This document shows positions 54,802 through 63,980 of a stretch of DNA of 64,000 bases, piece by piece. Every line of letters begins with the position of its first letter. The first letter of the stretch is position 1. The translations under genes and the position numbers were made by a program. The notes beneath the pieces were generated by a model that saw only the letters and a program-made list of their open reading frames with translations, did not search any database and was not told where the DNA came from. Source of the DNA: Pusillimonas noertemannii (GTDB lineage Bacteria; Pseudomonadota; Gammaproteobacteria; Burkholderiales; Burkholderiaceae_B); NCBI RefSeq assembly GCF_003096595.1, contig NZ_QEKO01000002.1:435064-499063 (forward strand). The letters run 5' to 3'.

Positions 54802-57800
54802 GCGACGCCGTCGCCGCCGCGCACCTCATGTCCGAACCCCAGGCTGTCGAAGGCCTGCTGGCCCGGGCCGGGCCCCTGAAGCAGCAGGCCAGGCCCATCC
54901 ACATCCTGGCCGGTCGCCTGGCCACCGCGTGGCGCGAACAGAAGGCCTCCGGCCAGAACGACCTGACACAAAGCCTGCTGCAGGAATTCTCGCTGTCAGA
55001 CAAAGAAGGCATTGCATTGATGTGCCTGGCCGAAGCACTGCTGCGCATCCCAGACAAACAGACTCGCAACGCCCTCATCCGCGACAAGATCTCCGCCGGC
55101 GACTGGCAACGGCATTTGGGCGCCTCTGCCTCGACCTTCGTCAATGCGGCCGCCTGGGGCCTGCTTGTCACCGGCCGGCTGGTCTCCGATCATGAAAGCG
55201 GGCTGGCTGGCTCATTGGCACGGCTGGCGGCCAGGGGCGGCGAACCCCTGATTCGCGCCGCCGTCGACGTGGCCCTGCGCAAGATCGGAGAACAGTTCGT
55301 CGCCGGCCAGACCATCGCCGAAGCCTTGTCCCGCTCACAAGAGCCCGAGCAGGCGGGTTTTCGCCATTCTTACGACATGCTGGGCGAAGCCGCCCTGACC
55401 AGCGCCGACGCTCAGCGCTATATGCAGGCTTACGAACAAGCCATCCATGCCATCGGCAAAGCGGGAAACCGCCGCGGCATCTACGAGGGGCCCGGAATTT
55501 CAGTCAAGCTGTCTGCGCTGCACCCCCGCTACAGCCGGGCCAAGATCGACCGTGTCATGACCGAGCTGTACGCACGGCTGCAACACCTGGCCGTGCTGGC
55601 AAAGCACTATGACATGGGCTTGAACATCGACGCCGAAGAAGCCGACCGGCTGGAAATCTCGCTGCGCCTCGTCGAGCGGCTGCGCCTCGATCCCCTGCTG
55701 GCCGGCTGGGACGGAATGGGAGTCGCCGTCCAGGCCTACCAGAAGCGATGCCCGCAGGTCGTGGACTTTTTACTCGATCTGGCGCGGCGCAGCAGGCACC
55801 GCCTGATGATCAGATTGGTAAAAGGCGCTTATTGGGACACCGAGATCAAGCGCGCTCAAGTGGGCGGCCTGCCCGACTACCCCGTGTTCACCCGCAAGGC
55901 GCACACCGACCTGGCGTATCTCGTCTGCGCGCAGACGCTGCTTTCCGAGCCCAAGCTCTGCTACCCGCAGTTCGGCACCCACAATGTCCATACCGTGGCG
56001 GCCATCCATGAAATGGCCCAAGCGGCTGCCGAGCCGCGCGAATACGAGTTCCAGTGCCTGCACGGAATGGGCGAGACCCTGTACCGGCAGGTAGCCGGCC
56101 CCACCTCGGAAGGCAAGCTTGGCCACGCCTGCCGCATTTACGCGCCGGTGGGCACGCACGACACCTTGCTGGCCTACCTGGCCAGGCGCCTGCTGGAAAA
56201 CGGCGCCAACACCTCGTTCGTCAACCAGATTTCCGACCCCTCGCGCTCGATCGACTCGCTCATCCAGGATCCTGTCCACACTATCGAGCGGGCGGGCGAG
56301 GTAGACGGCAGAATCGGGCTTCCTCATCCGCGGATACCCCTGCCGGCGGCCCTGTTCGGCCCAAGCCGCGTCAATTCCGCCGGCGCCGACCTGAACAGCG
56401 AGCACACCATCGCCGCGCTGACGGCGTACTTGCTGGATGAGGAAAGAAGCCAATGGCATGCCGCGCCGATCATCAACGGGCAAGACGCGCCAGGGCAGCG
56501 CCGCGCCGTACTCAACCCCGCCAGGCGATCCGAGATTGTCGGGTACGCAAGCGAAGCGACCGCCACGCAAGTATCCCAGGCTGTGGCCATAGCGGCACAA
56601 GGCTGGTTCCAATGGTCGCAGGCGGCGCCCGCCTCGCGCGCCGCCATACTGGAAGCCGCTGCAACCGCTCTTGAACGAGACACCCATCTGTTCATGGCGA
56701 TGCTGATACGGGAAGCCGCCAGAACCTCTGCCAATGCCCTGGCCGAAGTTCGCGAAGCGGTGGATTTCCTGCGCTTCTATGCGCGGCAGGCCAGAAGCTT
56801 TGCCCGCGGCACGCATGAGTCCTGGGGACCAGTGGCCTGCATCAGTCCCTGGAATTTTCCGCTTTCAATCTTTACCGGGCAGATCGCCGCCGCCCTGGCC
56901 GCCGGCAATACGGTTCTGGCCAAGCCCGCCGGACAGACCCCGCTCGTTGCCCATGCAATGGTCCGGCTGCTGCTGAACGCCGGTGTCCCCGCGACGGCCC
57001 TGCAGCTGTTACCCGGCGCCGGTGGGGCGGTCGGCTCGGCCCTGGTCGCCGACGAACGCATCAAGGGGGTCTTGTTTACAGGCTCGACCGACGTGGCAAA
57101 AACGCTTGCCAGGCAGATCGCCGGGCGTCTCGATGCCCGGGGACGCCAGGTGCCGCTGATCGCGGAAACCGGCGGGCAGAACGCCATGCTGGTGGATTCA
57201 TCGGCCCTGCCCGAGCAAGTTGTCGGCGACGTAATGGCGTCGGCATTCGACAGCGCGGGCCAGCGCTGCTCGGCCTTGCGCGTGCTCTGCCTGCAGGACG
57301 ACATTGCCGAACCCGTGCTGCGGATGCTGAAAGGCGCGATGGCCCAGCAGGCCATCGGCGAACCCATCCTGCTGGCGACCGACATCGGGCCGGTCATCGA
57401 CGGCCACGCCAAAGCGCGCATCATGCGCCACATCGAACAGCTCAAAGCCCAGGGATGCGCCGTTTTCCAGGCGCACGACCAGAACGAACTGGATCGGCTC
57501 GACGGTGCTTTCATCGCCCCCACCCTGATCGAAATTCCATCCGTACTTCGACTTGAAGACGAGGTATTCGGCCCCGTGCTGCATCTGGTTCGCTACAAGC
57601 GCCAGGATTCCGACTCGCTGATCCAGCACATCAACAGCCTGGGCTACGGGCTGACTTTCGGCCTGCACAGCCGCATCGACGAAACCATCGCCAAGGCCTC
57701 CAGCCAGGCCAGGGCCGGCAACATCTATGTCAATCGCAATATCGTCGGCGCGGTGGTGGGTGTGCAGCCGTTCGGAGGAGAAGGGCTATCGGGCACCGGC

Positions 57801-58466
57801 CCCAAGGCGGGCGGCCCCTTGTACCTGCTGAGGCTGCTGTCGCAAAAGCCCGCCTCGGCGGCGATGCGGGCCCTGGAATCGCCGGACGTGACGATATCGG
57901 TCGACACATCGAGCCGAAACGCCATGCAGGGCGAACTTGCGCAGTTGCAAGACTGGGCACTGCAACATCAGCGCCCCGCCCTGGCCAAGGCCTGCCAGCT
58001 TTTTGCGGCAAACACCCCTTCAGGGACCAGGTATACGCTTCCCGGCCCCACGGGCGAACTCAACACGTACAGCCTGCATCCCAAGGGTCCGATATTGTGC
58101 CTGGGCCAAAGCGATGACGATTTGCTGATGCAGCTTGCTGCCACCGTGGCGGTAGGCAGCCATGCCCTGGTGCTTTCAGAGCACGCCGCCCCCCTTTCCC
58201 GCCTGCCCCACCGGGTGCTTGACCGCGTACATGTTGTCGAAGACTGGCAAGGCCAACGTTTCGAGGCCGCACTGTTTCATGGTTCCCGGCCGGCGGCCAC
58301 GGAACTGGCCCATGCCCTGGCCGGGCAAGAGGGGCCGATCATCGCCTTGATCGCCCTGGATGCGGGCTGCGCGCAAATTCCCCTGGAGCGGCTCGTGGTC
58401 GAGCGGAGCATCAGCATCAATACCGCGGCAGCGGGCGGCAACCCCGCTTTATTGACCATGAACTGA
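54798..58466 (+). CDS. putA: bifunctional proline dehydrogenase / L-glutamate gamma-semialdehyde dehydrogenase (5'-frameshifted)
   Basis: The intact main frame gives 1222 residues; with the lost N-terminus the full form would be 1243. PutA oxidises proline to glutamate at the membrane surface. The proline dehydrogenase barrel covers about residues 160-480 (GPGISVKLSALHPRY, VRLVKGAYWDTEIKRAQ, LLENGANTSFVNQI). The P5C dehydrogenase covers about 560-1040 (PWNFPLSIFTGQIAAALAAG, catalytic Cys in SAGQRCSALR). A C-terminal PutA-specific tail follows. The ribbon-helix-helix DNA-binding domain of larger PutAs is absent. Initiation would need TTG 54798 or ATG 54828, neither with a ribosome binding site, so expression is doubtful. 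Confidence 0.9.
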   Translation: MRDAVAAAHLMSEPQAVEGLLARAGPLKQQARPIHILAGRLATAWREQKASGQNDLTQSLLQEFSLSDKEGIALMCLAEALLRIPDKQTRNALIRDKISAGDWQRHLGASASTFVNAAAWGLLVTGRLVSDHESGLAGSLARLAARGGEPLIRAAVDVALRKIGEQFVAGQTIAEALSRSQEPEQAGFRHSYDMLGEAALTSADAQRYMQAYEQAIHAIGKAGNRRGIYEGPGISVKLSALHPRYSRAKIDRVMTELYARLQHLAVLAKHYDMGLNIDAEEADRLEISLRLVERLRLDPLLAGWDGMGVAVQAYQKRCPQVVDFLLDLARRSRHRLMIRLVKGAYWDTEIKRAQVGGLPDYPVFTRKAHTDLAYLVCAQTLLSEPKLCYPQFGTHNVHTVAAIHEMAQAAAEPREYEFQCLHGMGETLYRQVAGPTSEGKLGHACRIYAPVGTHDTLLAYLARRLLENGANTSFVNQISDPSRSIDSLIQDPVHTIERAGEVDGRIGLPHPRIPLPAALFGPSRVNSAGADLNSEHTIAALTAYLLDEERSQWHAAPIINGQDAPGQRRAVLNPARRSEIVGYASEATATQVSQAVAIAAQGWFQWSQAAPASRAAILEAAATALERDTHLFMAMLIREAARTSANALAEVREAVDFLRFYARQARSFARGTHESWGPVACISPWNFPLSIFTGQIAAALAAGNTVLAKPAGQTPLVAHAMVRLLLNAGVPATALQLLPGAGGAVGSALVADERIKGVLFTGSTDVAKTLARQIAGRLDARGRQVPLIAETGGQNAMLVDSSALPEQVVGDVMASAFDSAGQRCSALRVLCLQDDIAEPVLRMLKGAMAQQAIGEPILLATDIGPVIDGHAKARIMRHIEQLKAQGCAVFQAHDQNELDRLDGAFIAPTLIEIPSVLRLEDEVFGPVLHLVRYKRQDSDSLIQHINSLGYGLTFGLHSRIDETIAKASSQARAGNIYVNRNIVGAVVGVQPFGGEGLSGTGPKAGGPLYLLRLLSQKPASAAMRALESPDVTISVDTSSRNAMQGELAQLQDWALQHQRPALAKACQLFAANTPSGTRYTLPGPTGELNTYSLHPKGPILCLGQSDDDLLMQLAATVAVGSHALVLSEHAAPLSRLPHRVLDRVHVVEDWQGQRFEAALFHGSRPAATELAHALAGQEGPIIALIALDAGCAQIPLERLVVERSISINTAAAGGNPALLTMN

Positions 58467-58571
58467 CACTTTTCAAGGCGGCCTGATCACCTCCGGACCG
58501 ATTCACAAAGATCGCCTCCGGCCCGATTTCCGGGCACTGCGGCGAGTGCGCCAATTGCCCCAAAAGACCTA

Positions 58572-59432
58572 ATGGCATATCATTTACGGCGTACAACATC
58601 GTCCGCATTCGATATGCCCTCTACCTCTATTTCCGACACCCACCACGAAGAAGCAAGACTCAGTTCGTCTTCTCCGTTGCCCCTGTACCACCGCGTATAC
58701 CTGCTGCTGCGCGAACGCATCGTCAACAGCACATATGGGCCCGGCGACACGCTGCCTTCAGAGGCAGAGCTGATGAACGCGTTCGGCGTCAGCCGCATTA
58801 CGGTCCAGCGTGCGCTCAACACGCTGGCCGGCGAAGGTTTCGTCACACGCGCGCGGGGCCGCGGCACCACCGTGACCCAAGAGGCGGCCTCGCTGCAAGT
58901 TGATCGCCCGATCGCGGCAAGCATGAACGGGCTTCTGGTCAATCTTTCGAACATCGGCCAGGGCACGACGGTCAAGCTCATCCACTTCGGCTATCAGCGA
59001 GCGTCGCGGTCGGTCGCCCAGGCATTGGACATCGAGCCGGGCACGTCCATACAGAAAGCGACGCGCGTGCGTTTTCTCAGGGGCGAGCCGTTTTCCCAAT
59101 CGGTCAGCCACGTCATTGAAGAAGTGGGCCGCTCGTACTCGCGCAAAGATCTCGAAACCCATACACTCATCGGCCTGATCCAGCGCGCACGCGTCATACA
59201 TCGGGTGGAACAGTCTATCGTCAGCACCCTGGCCGACGACACGCAGGCCCGGCTGCTGCAGACCCACGTGGGAGCCCCGCTTCTGAAACTGAGCCGGGTA
59301 TTCTTCGATCCGCAGAACCTGCCGATCAACGTCGCCGAGATCTACTATCACCCCGATCGCTTCGAGTTCCGCGTGACCTGGACCAGGGACGCCGACAACC
59401 AGATGCAGGTCGATCTTCATTCGTCACTCTGA
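58572..59432 (+). CDS. GntR-family regulator with UTRA domain
   Basis: The 286-residue protein has an N-terminal GntR winged helix-turn-helix near residues 36-102 (PLYHRVYLLLRERI, LPSEAELMNAFGVSRITVQRALNTL) and a C-terminal UTRA effector domain (residues about 130-275). An ATG 14 codons on is an alternative start; neither has a strong ribosome binding site. It precedes the old-yellow-enzyme gene on the same strand by 147 bp and probably controls it. The effector is unknown. Confidence 0.87.
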   Translation: MAYHLRRTTSSAFDMPSTSISDTHHEEARLSSSSPLPLYHRVYLLLRERIVNSTYGPGDTLPSEAELMNAFGVSRITVQRALNTLAGEGFVTRARGRGTTVTQEAASLQVDRPIAASMNGLLVNLSNIGQGTTVKLIHFGYQRASRSVAQALDIEPGTSIQKATRVRFLRGEPFSQSVSHVIEEVGRSYSRKDLETHTLIGLIQRARVIHRVEQSIVSTLADDTQARLLQTHVGAPLLKLSRVFFDPQNLPINVAEIYYHPDRFEFRVTWTRDADNQMQVDLHSSL

Positions 59433-59531
59433 ATAGAGCCCGCCCGCTCGCAGGACTCCCCTGCTTCCCTGTTGCCCCACCGGGATAACCCGAATGGTCC
59501 GGCATGACCATCTCTTCATATGATATAACAA

Positions 59532-59559
59532 CCGATCTTTAATACATTAGAAGGATCGG
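59532..59559. promoter_or_regulatory. inverted repeat upstream of the flavin oxidoreductase
   Basis: CCGATCTTT and AAGGATCGG pair at 8 of 9 positions around 10 bp, ending 20 bp before the ATG. It may be the binding site of the GntR regulator or a leader hairpin. Confidence 0.4.
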
Positions 59560-59579
59560 CGAGCTTCCGAGGAGTTTTC

Positions 59580-61595
59580 ATGCTTGGCGATTCTTTGCCG
59601 GTGCCGAAAGACGCGCTGGTGCTGCAGCCCATCCAGCTGGGTGGGCTTACCCTGCGCAACCGCATCTTCGTGCCGGCGCACACCACCAGCTACGGCAAAG
59701 ACCACCTTCCCTCCGATCAGCACTTGGCCTACCACGCCGCCCGGGCGCGCGGAGGAGTGGGCGCCATCATCTTCGAGGCCATCCGGGTGCAGGACAATTG
59801 CGTGGGCCGCCCCCAGGGGGTTGCGGGCTTCGAGCGCTCCTGTATCGAGCCTTTCTCGCGCATCGCCCGGGCGGTAAATGCCGAAGGCGCGCGGCTGCTG
59901 GGGCAGGTCATCCACCTGGGCCGGCAGGTGGACGGCGACTTCGAACGTACGGTCTCTTGGGCGCCCTCGGACATCCGCTGGTCCACCTCTTCGGCCATGC
60001 CCCACATCATGACCGAAGACGACATGCAGACCGTCATCGACGCCCATGTGCGCACCAGCCTGAACTTGGTCGAGGCGGGCCTGGACGGCATCGAGGTGCA
60101 GCTGGCCCACGGCCATCTGCTTCCGCAATTCCTTTCGCCTCTTTCCAACCAACGCGACGATGCCTATGGCGGAAGCCTGGAAAACCGCATGCGCTTTCCC
60201 CTGGCCGTGGTGGCCGCCATCCGCAAGGCGGTGGGCAACGATTTCTGCATGGGCGTGCGCCTGGGCGCCGAAGAGTTTTTGCCCGAAGCGCTGCACCTGG
60301 ATGAGGCGGTGGAGATCGCCAGGCGCCTTGCCCGGGCCGTGCGGCTGGACTTCGTCAATGTGTCGCACTCGGCCTATCACGCCAGCTATTCGCTTGCCAT
60401 GCAGATGGCCGACATGGCCATCGACCCGCAGCCCTTCCGCCAGTTTCCCGCAGCGGTGCGCAAAGCCCTGCATGACGACGGCCATCGCTTTCCGGTCATG
60501 GCCGTGTGCCGCTTCAGAACGCTGGACGAAGCAGAGGCCACCCTGCGGGCCGGCCACGCCGACATGGTCGGCATGGCGCGGGCACATATTGCGGAACCCG
60601 CCATCGTCAGGAAAACCATCGAAGGCCGCCAGGACGAGATCCGCCCCTGCATCAACTGCAACCAGGGCTGCGCCGGCATGCTGGAAAAGAATATTTCCAT
60701 ACGATGCCTGGTCAACCCGCGCACCGGCCTGGAAAGCCGGTGGGACGAAACGCAAGCACTGCCCAAAGCATCCAGGCCCGGCGCCATTGTCGTCGTGGGC
60801 GGCGGCCCCGGCGGCATGGAAGCCGCCGCCGAACTCGCGGCCCTGGGACATAAGGTGCAGCTCTGGGAAGCCGGCGATGCCCTGGGCGGCAAGCTGCAAT
60901 ACGCGGCGGCGCTTACGCTCCGCAACGAATGGGAACACCTGCTGTCCTTCCAGCGCATCCGCCTCGGCCGCCATGGCGTAACCCTGCGCCTGGGCACCCG
61001 CGCCGATGCCGCGACGCTGTGTGCCGCCCGCCCCGATGCAATCGTACTGGCCACCGGCTCACTACCGCGCCCCGCCCCGCTTGCCGGCGAAGGCAAGGTG
61101 TTTCGCCTTGCTGAAGCACTGGAGCAACTCGATCAGCTGGGCGGCTCCGTCGCCTTCGTCGACCTGACAGGCGAGTGGTCATCGCTGTCGGCCATCGAGC
61201 ATTTTGCGCAAACACGCCGTGTCAGCGTCCTGACCCCCGGCACCGCCTTTGCATGGCGAACCACCATTTACAGCAACCTGGCCACCCAGCGCCGGCTGCG
61301 CGAAAAAAAGGTTCGCATCATGCCCCTGCGAAAAGTGCACTCATGGGACGGCCGGACCCTTGTGGCGGAAGACGTCTCCACCGGCGAGAACCTGGAGCTC
61401 GCCGGCTTCGACAGCGTCGTCGTCGCCCAGTACGACATTGCCAACGACGGGCTTCATGCGCCCCTGCGCCAGGCGGGCATGGCGGTAACGCTCGTGGGAG
61501 ACTGCCTTGCGCCGCGCACGGCCCTGGAGGCCCTCTACGAGGGCGCCGAAGCGGCCCGAAAAATCCATTCCGCCCTTTCGGGCAACCACGATTAA
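59580..61595 (+). CDS. NADH:flavin oxidoreductase, 2,4-dienoyl-CoA reductase-like
   Basis: The 671-residue enzyme has an old-yellow-enzyme FMN barrel at about residues 10-350 (LRNRIFVPAHTTSYG, GIEVQLAHGHLLPQFLSP). A four-Cys [4Fe-4S] cluster is at about 357-378 (CINCNQGC, then a Cys in IRCLVNP). C-terminal FAD/NAD domains begin with IVVVGGGPGGMEAAAELAALG. This is the architecture of 2,4-dienoyl-CoA reductase and trimethylamine dehydrogenase. It likely reduces an unsaturated acid or N-compound in the cytosol. The start follows CGAGGAGTTTTC. The true substrate is unknown. Confidence 0.88.
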   Translation: MLGDSLPVPKDALVLQPIQLGGLTLRNRIFVPAHTTSYGKDHLPSDQHLAYHAARARGGVGAIIFEAIRVQDNCVGRPQGVAGFERSCIEPFSRIARAVNAEGARLLGQVIHLGRQVDGDFERTVSWAPSDIRWSTSSAMPHIMTEDDMQTVIDAHVRTSLNLVEAGLDGIEVQLAHGHLLPQFLSPLSNQRDDAYGGSLENRMRFPLAVVAAIRKAVGNDFCMGVRLGAEEFLPEALHLDEAVEIARRLARAVRLDFVNVSHSAYHASYSLAMQMADMAIDPQPFRQFPAAVRKALHDDGHRFPVMAVCRFRTLDEAEATLRAGHADMVGMARAHIAEPAIVRKTIEGRQDEIRPCINCNQGCAGMLEKNISIRCLVNPRTGLESRWDETQALPKASRPGAIVVVGGGPGGMEAAAELAALGHKVQLWEAGDALGGKLQYAAALTLRNEWEHLLSFQRIRLGRHGVTLRLGTRADAATLCAARPDAIVLATGSLPRPAPLAGEGKVFRLAEALEQLDQLGGSVAFVDLTGEWSSLSAIEHFAQTRRVSVLTPGTAFAWRTTIYSNLATQRRLREKKVRIMPLRKVHSWDGRTLVAEDVSTGENLELAGFDSVVVAQYDIANDGLHAPLRQAGMAVTLVGDCLAPRTALEALYEGAEAARKIHSALSGNHD

Positions 61596-61604
61596 GAAGA
61601 CAGC

Positions 61605-62600
61605 ATGAGCATACTTGTCACGGGCGCCTCGGGCTTTATCGGGTTGAACCTGCTGGAAACACTGCTGCGCAAGGGCGAAAAAGTCGTGGCCTTCAGCCAC
61701 GACGCCGTTCCGGAACACGCGCTGGCTCATCTGGCCCCGCTCGGGGGCTCGCTGGAATGGCTGCGCGGCGATGTCAGCGACCCCGACACGGTGCAGTCGC
61801 TGTTCGCCGGCCGCGATATCTCGCATGTGGTGCATGCGGCCACCATCACCGCCGGCCCGCAGCTGCCGCCCACTCAGGCGGAACGGGTGTTGAGAGTGAA
61901 CATCACCGGCACCCAGCTGATGCTGCAGGCAGCTCGCCAGGCTTCGGTCAAGCGTTTCGTGCTGATCAGTTCATCGGCCGTCAATGGCGATGCGCCGTTC
62001 GAGCCGCAACGGCTGGATGAAACGTCGTCGACGCGTCCGCTGGGGCTGTATGGCTATACCAAGCTGGCCACCGAACAACTGGCCCAGCTATGGCAGCAGC
62101 AATATGGGCTGGACGTGATTACCGCCAGGCTGACGGCCATCTTCGGCCCCTGGGAGCGCGACACCGGCGTGCGTGGCACGCTCAGCCCGCCGTTCCAGCT
62201 TGCCCTCGAAGCGCTGCGCGGCAGCCCCGCCACGATTTCCGCGCACGGCCGGCGCGACTGGACGTTGAGCACGGACATCGCCGCCGGCATCTGCACGCTG
62301 CTGTTCGCACCTTCCCCCCGGCACCGGCTGTACAACCTGGCCAGCGGCGAGCTCTGGCACCCGCGCATGCTCTGCCAGGCCCTGCAGGCCGTGTTCCCGC
62401 ACTGGTCATGGCAGGAATCCGAAGACGCTTCGGCCTGCACGGTGCAATACAACGACGACCTGAGCCGCCCGCGCATATCGCCTCTGCTGGGCGAACGGTA
62501 CAGCAGCGAGTTCCAGACAGCGTTCACCCCAGCCGCCCGCGCCGTGGAGATCTATGCGCGATGGGTGCACGAGCATTCCCGCTTTCTTCTCAACCCCTAG
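61605..62600 (+). CDS. NAD-dependent epimerase/dehydratase (extended SDR)
   Basis: The 331-residue cytosolic protein has a Rossmann nucleotide-binding site GASGFIGLNLLE at the N-terminus. The catalytic Tyr-Lys pair is in YGYTKLATEQ near residue 147, and Ser is in LISSSAVNG. The family interconverts or dehydrates sugar nucleotides, or reduces small carbonyl compounds. It begins 9 bp after the flavin enzyme, so both probably work on the same substrate. The stop TAG belongs to the CTAG of repeat copy C. Confidence 0.87.
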   Translation: MSILVTGASGFIGLNLLETLLRKGEKVVAFSHDAVPEHALAHLAPLGGSLEWLRGDVSDPDTVQSLFAGRDISHVVHAATITAGPQLPPTQAERVLRVNITGTQLMLQAARQASVKRFVLISSSAVNGDAPFEPQRLDETSSTRPLGLYGYTKLATEQLAQLWQQQYGLDVITARLTAIFGPWERDTGVRGTLSPPFQLALEALRGSPATISAHGRRDWTLSTDIAAGICTLLFAPSPRHRLYNLASGELWHPRMLCQALQAVFPHWSWQESEDASACTVQYNDDLSRPRISPLLGERYSSEFQTAFTPAARAVEIYARWVHEHSRFLLNP

Positions 62601-62623
62601 TGTCCTGTTTGGTCAAGACACTA
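62597..62623. repeat. MITE-like repeat, collapsed copy C
   Basis: CTAGTGTCCTGTTTGGTCAA followed by GACACTA retains the left arm of copies A and B and only the last bases of the right arm, forming TAGTGTC/GACACTA. The CTAG contains the epimerase stop codon. Confidence 0.6.
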
Positions 62624-62674
62624 TTGCAAGGGCTTACCACCCTGCCAGTTCATGCAACCAAGGAATCATCGACG

Positions 62675-63091
62675 ATGAAAGTACTTTACACAGCGGTCGC
62701 CACCGCAACAGGCGGCCGCCAGGGCCACGCCCAGAGCGAAGACGGCTCATTCAGCGCAAAGCTGGCGCGGCCGGTCGAAATCGGCGGCCCGGGCGGCGGC
62801 ACCAACCCCGAAGAGCTGTTCGCCTGCGGTTATGCCGCATGCTTTGCCAGCACGCTGGACCACCTTGCCAAGCTGCGCAAGATCGAACTGGGCGAAGTGA
62901 AGGTAAAGGCCTGGGTCAGCCTGGGCGTGGGCCCCGACGGCAAGTACGGGCTGCAGGCAAGGCTGCAGGCCGCCCTGCCCGATCTGCCCCGCGACAAGGC
63001 CGAGGAACTGCTTTCGGCCACCCACAATACCTGCCCCTACTCGGCCGCCATCCGGGGCAATGTAGAGGTTGAAGTCAGTCTGGCGCCCTGA
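62675..63091 (+). CDS. ohr: organic hydroperoxide resistance protein (Ohr/OsmC)
   Basis: The 138-residue cytosolic thiol peroxidase has both redox Cys residues of the family, in GYAACFASTL (peroxidatic) and NTCPYSAA (resolving). A family Arg is in SAKLARP and a Glu in GTNPEELFA. Ohr reduces organic and fatty-acid hydroperoxides using lipoylated proteins. The start follows AAGGAATCATCGACG. No OhrR repressor is adjacent. Confidence 0.92.
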   Translation: MKVLYTAVATATGGRQGHAQSEDGSFSAKLARPVEIGGPGGGTNPEELFACGYAACFASTLDHLAKLRKIELGEVKVKAWVSLGVGPDGKYGLQARLQAALPDLPRDKAEELLSATHNTCPYSAAIRGNVEVEVSLAP

Positions 63092-63099
63092 GCGAACCC

Positions 63100-63122
63100 G
63101 CCCCTGGCGCCTATGCCGGGGC
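63100..63122. terminator. hairpin between ohr and the PEP-mutase-like gene
   Basis: GCCCCTGGC and GCCGGGGC pair around 6 nt with one bulge, between convergent genes. There is no clear T-tract. Confidence 0.4.
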
Positions 63123-63125
63123 TGC

Positions 63126-63980
63126 CTAGGCGTAGCGCTCGCTGGACGCCAGCAGCGCCTTGGTTCCGATGACATCGTTCAGGCCATCGAAGTCGTACAT
63201 GTGGTCCTGGAACGGCTGGTTCGACTGGTTCTTGGCCAGCGACGCGTAGTACAGCTCGGCCGTATGCGCCAGGGCACGCACGATACCTCCGGGGAAGATC
63301 ACGACTCGAAAGCCCAGCTCGGACAGCTCGGCCGCGGATCGCAAGGGCGTATGCCCTCCCTCGACCATATTGGCCAGCAGGGGCGCCTTGCCCCCCAGCG
63401 AAGAAACGATCTGGCGCATCTGGTCCAGCGACCGGGGCGCCTCGACGAAGATCACATCGGCGCCGGCCTCTTGATAGGCGTGCGCGCGCTCCAGCGCCGC
63501 CTCGAAGCCTTCGACCGCAATCGCATCGGTGCGCGCGATGATCAGCGTCTCGTCGCTGGCGCGCGCATCGAGCGAAGCCTTGACCTTGCCCACCATCTCG
63601 GCCATGGGGATGAGCGATTTTCCGGTGAGATGGCCGCAACGCTTGGGCATGCTCTGGTCTTCCAGCTGAAGTGCGCTGGCGCCCGCGCGCTCGTACAGGC
63701 GCACGGTGCGCTGCACGTTCAGGGCGTTGCCGTGCCCGTTGTCGGCGTCGACGATCAGGGGTGTCTGCACCCGATCGCGAATGAGTGCAATGACTTCGGC
63801 GACCTCGGTCATGGTCACCAGCCCGATGTCGGGCCGCCCCAGCCGGGTATAGGCAACGCCCGCCCCGGTCAGGTACAAGGCCTTGAAGCCATGCCCGGAT
63901 GCAATCAATGCGGTCAATGCGTCATACACGCCCGGGGCGATCACGGTTTCGCCCTGGGACAGCAATTTCTTCAGCAGCAT
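63126..63980 (-). CDS. isocitrate lyase/PEP mutase superfamily enzyme (oxaloacetate/2-methylisocitrate-type lyase)
   Basis: The 284-residue TIM-barrel protein has the Mg-binding VDADNGHGNA and the catalytic Cys motif PKRCGHLTGK near residues 118-127. ARTDAIAVEGFE and VEAPRSLDQMRQI complete the active site. Members cleave a C-C bond (2-methylisocitrate, dimethylmalate), decarboxylate oxaloacetate or rearrange phosphoenolpyruvate. KRCGH fits a lyase. The start follows AGAGAGGACAT. Other genes of its unit lie beyond the window. Confidence 0.88.
   Translation of the reverse strand: MLLKKLLSQGETVIAPGVYDALTALIASGHGFKALYLTGAGVAYTRLGRPDIGLVTMTEVAEVIALIRDRVQTPLIVDADNGHGNALNVQRTVRLYERAGASALQLEDQSMPKRCGHLTGKSLIPMAEMVGKVKASLDARASDETLIIARTDAIAVEGFEAALERAHAYQEAGADVIFVEAPRSLDQMRQIVSSLGGKAPLLANMVEGGHTPLRSAAELSELGFRVVIFPGGIVRALAHTAELYYASLAKNQSNQPFQDHMYDFDGLNDVIGTKALLASSERYA

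Noticed and set aside
54722-55195. A separate 157-codon gene ahead of putA
   Set aside because: Its first 22 codons are the native putA N-terminus and the rest is out-of-frame sequence after the 13-bp duplication.
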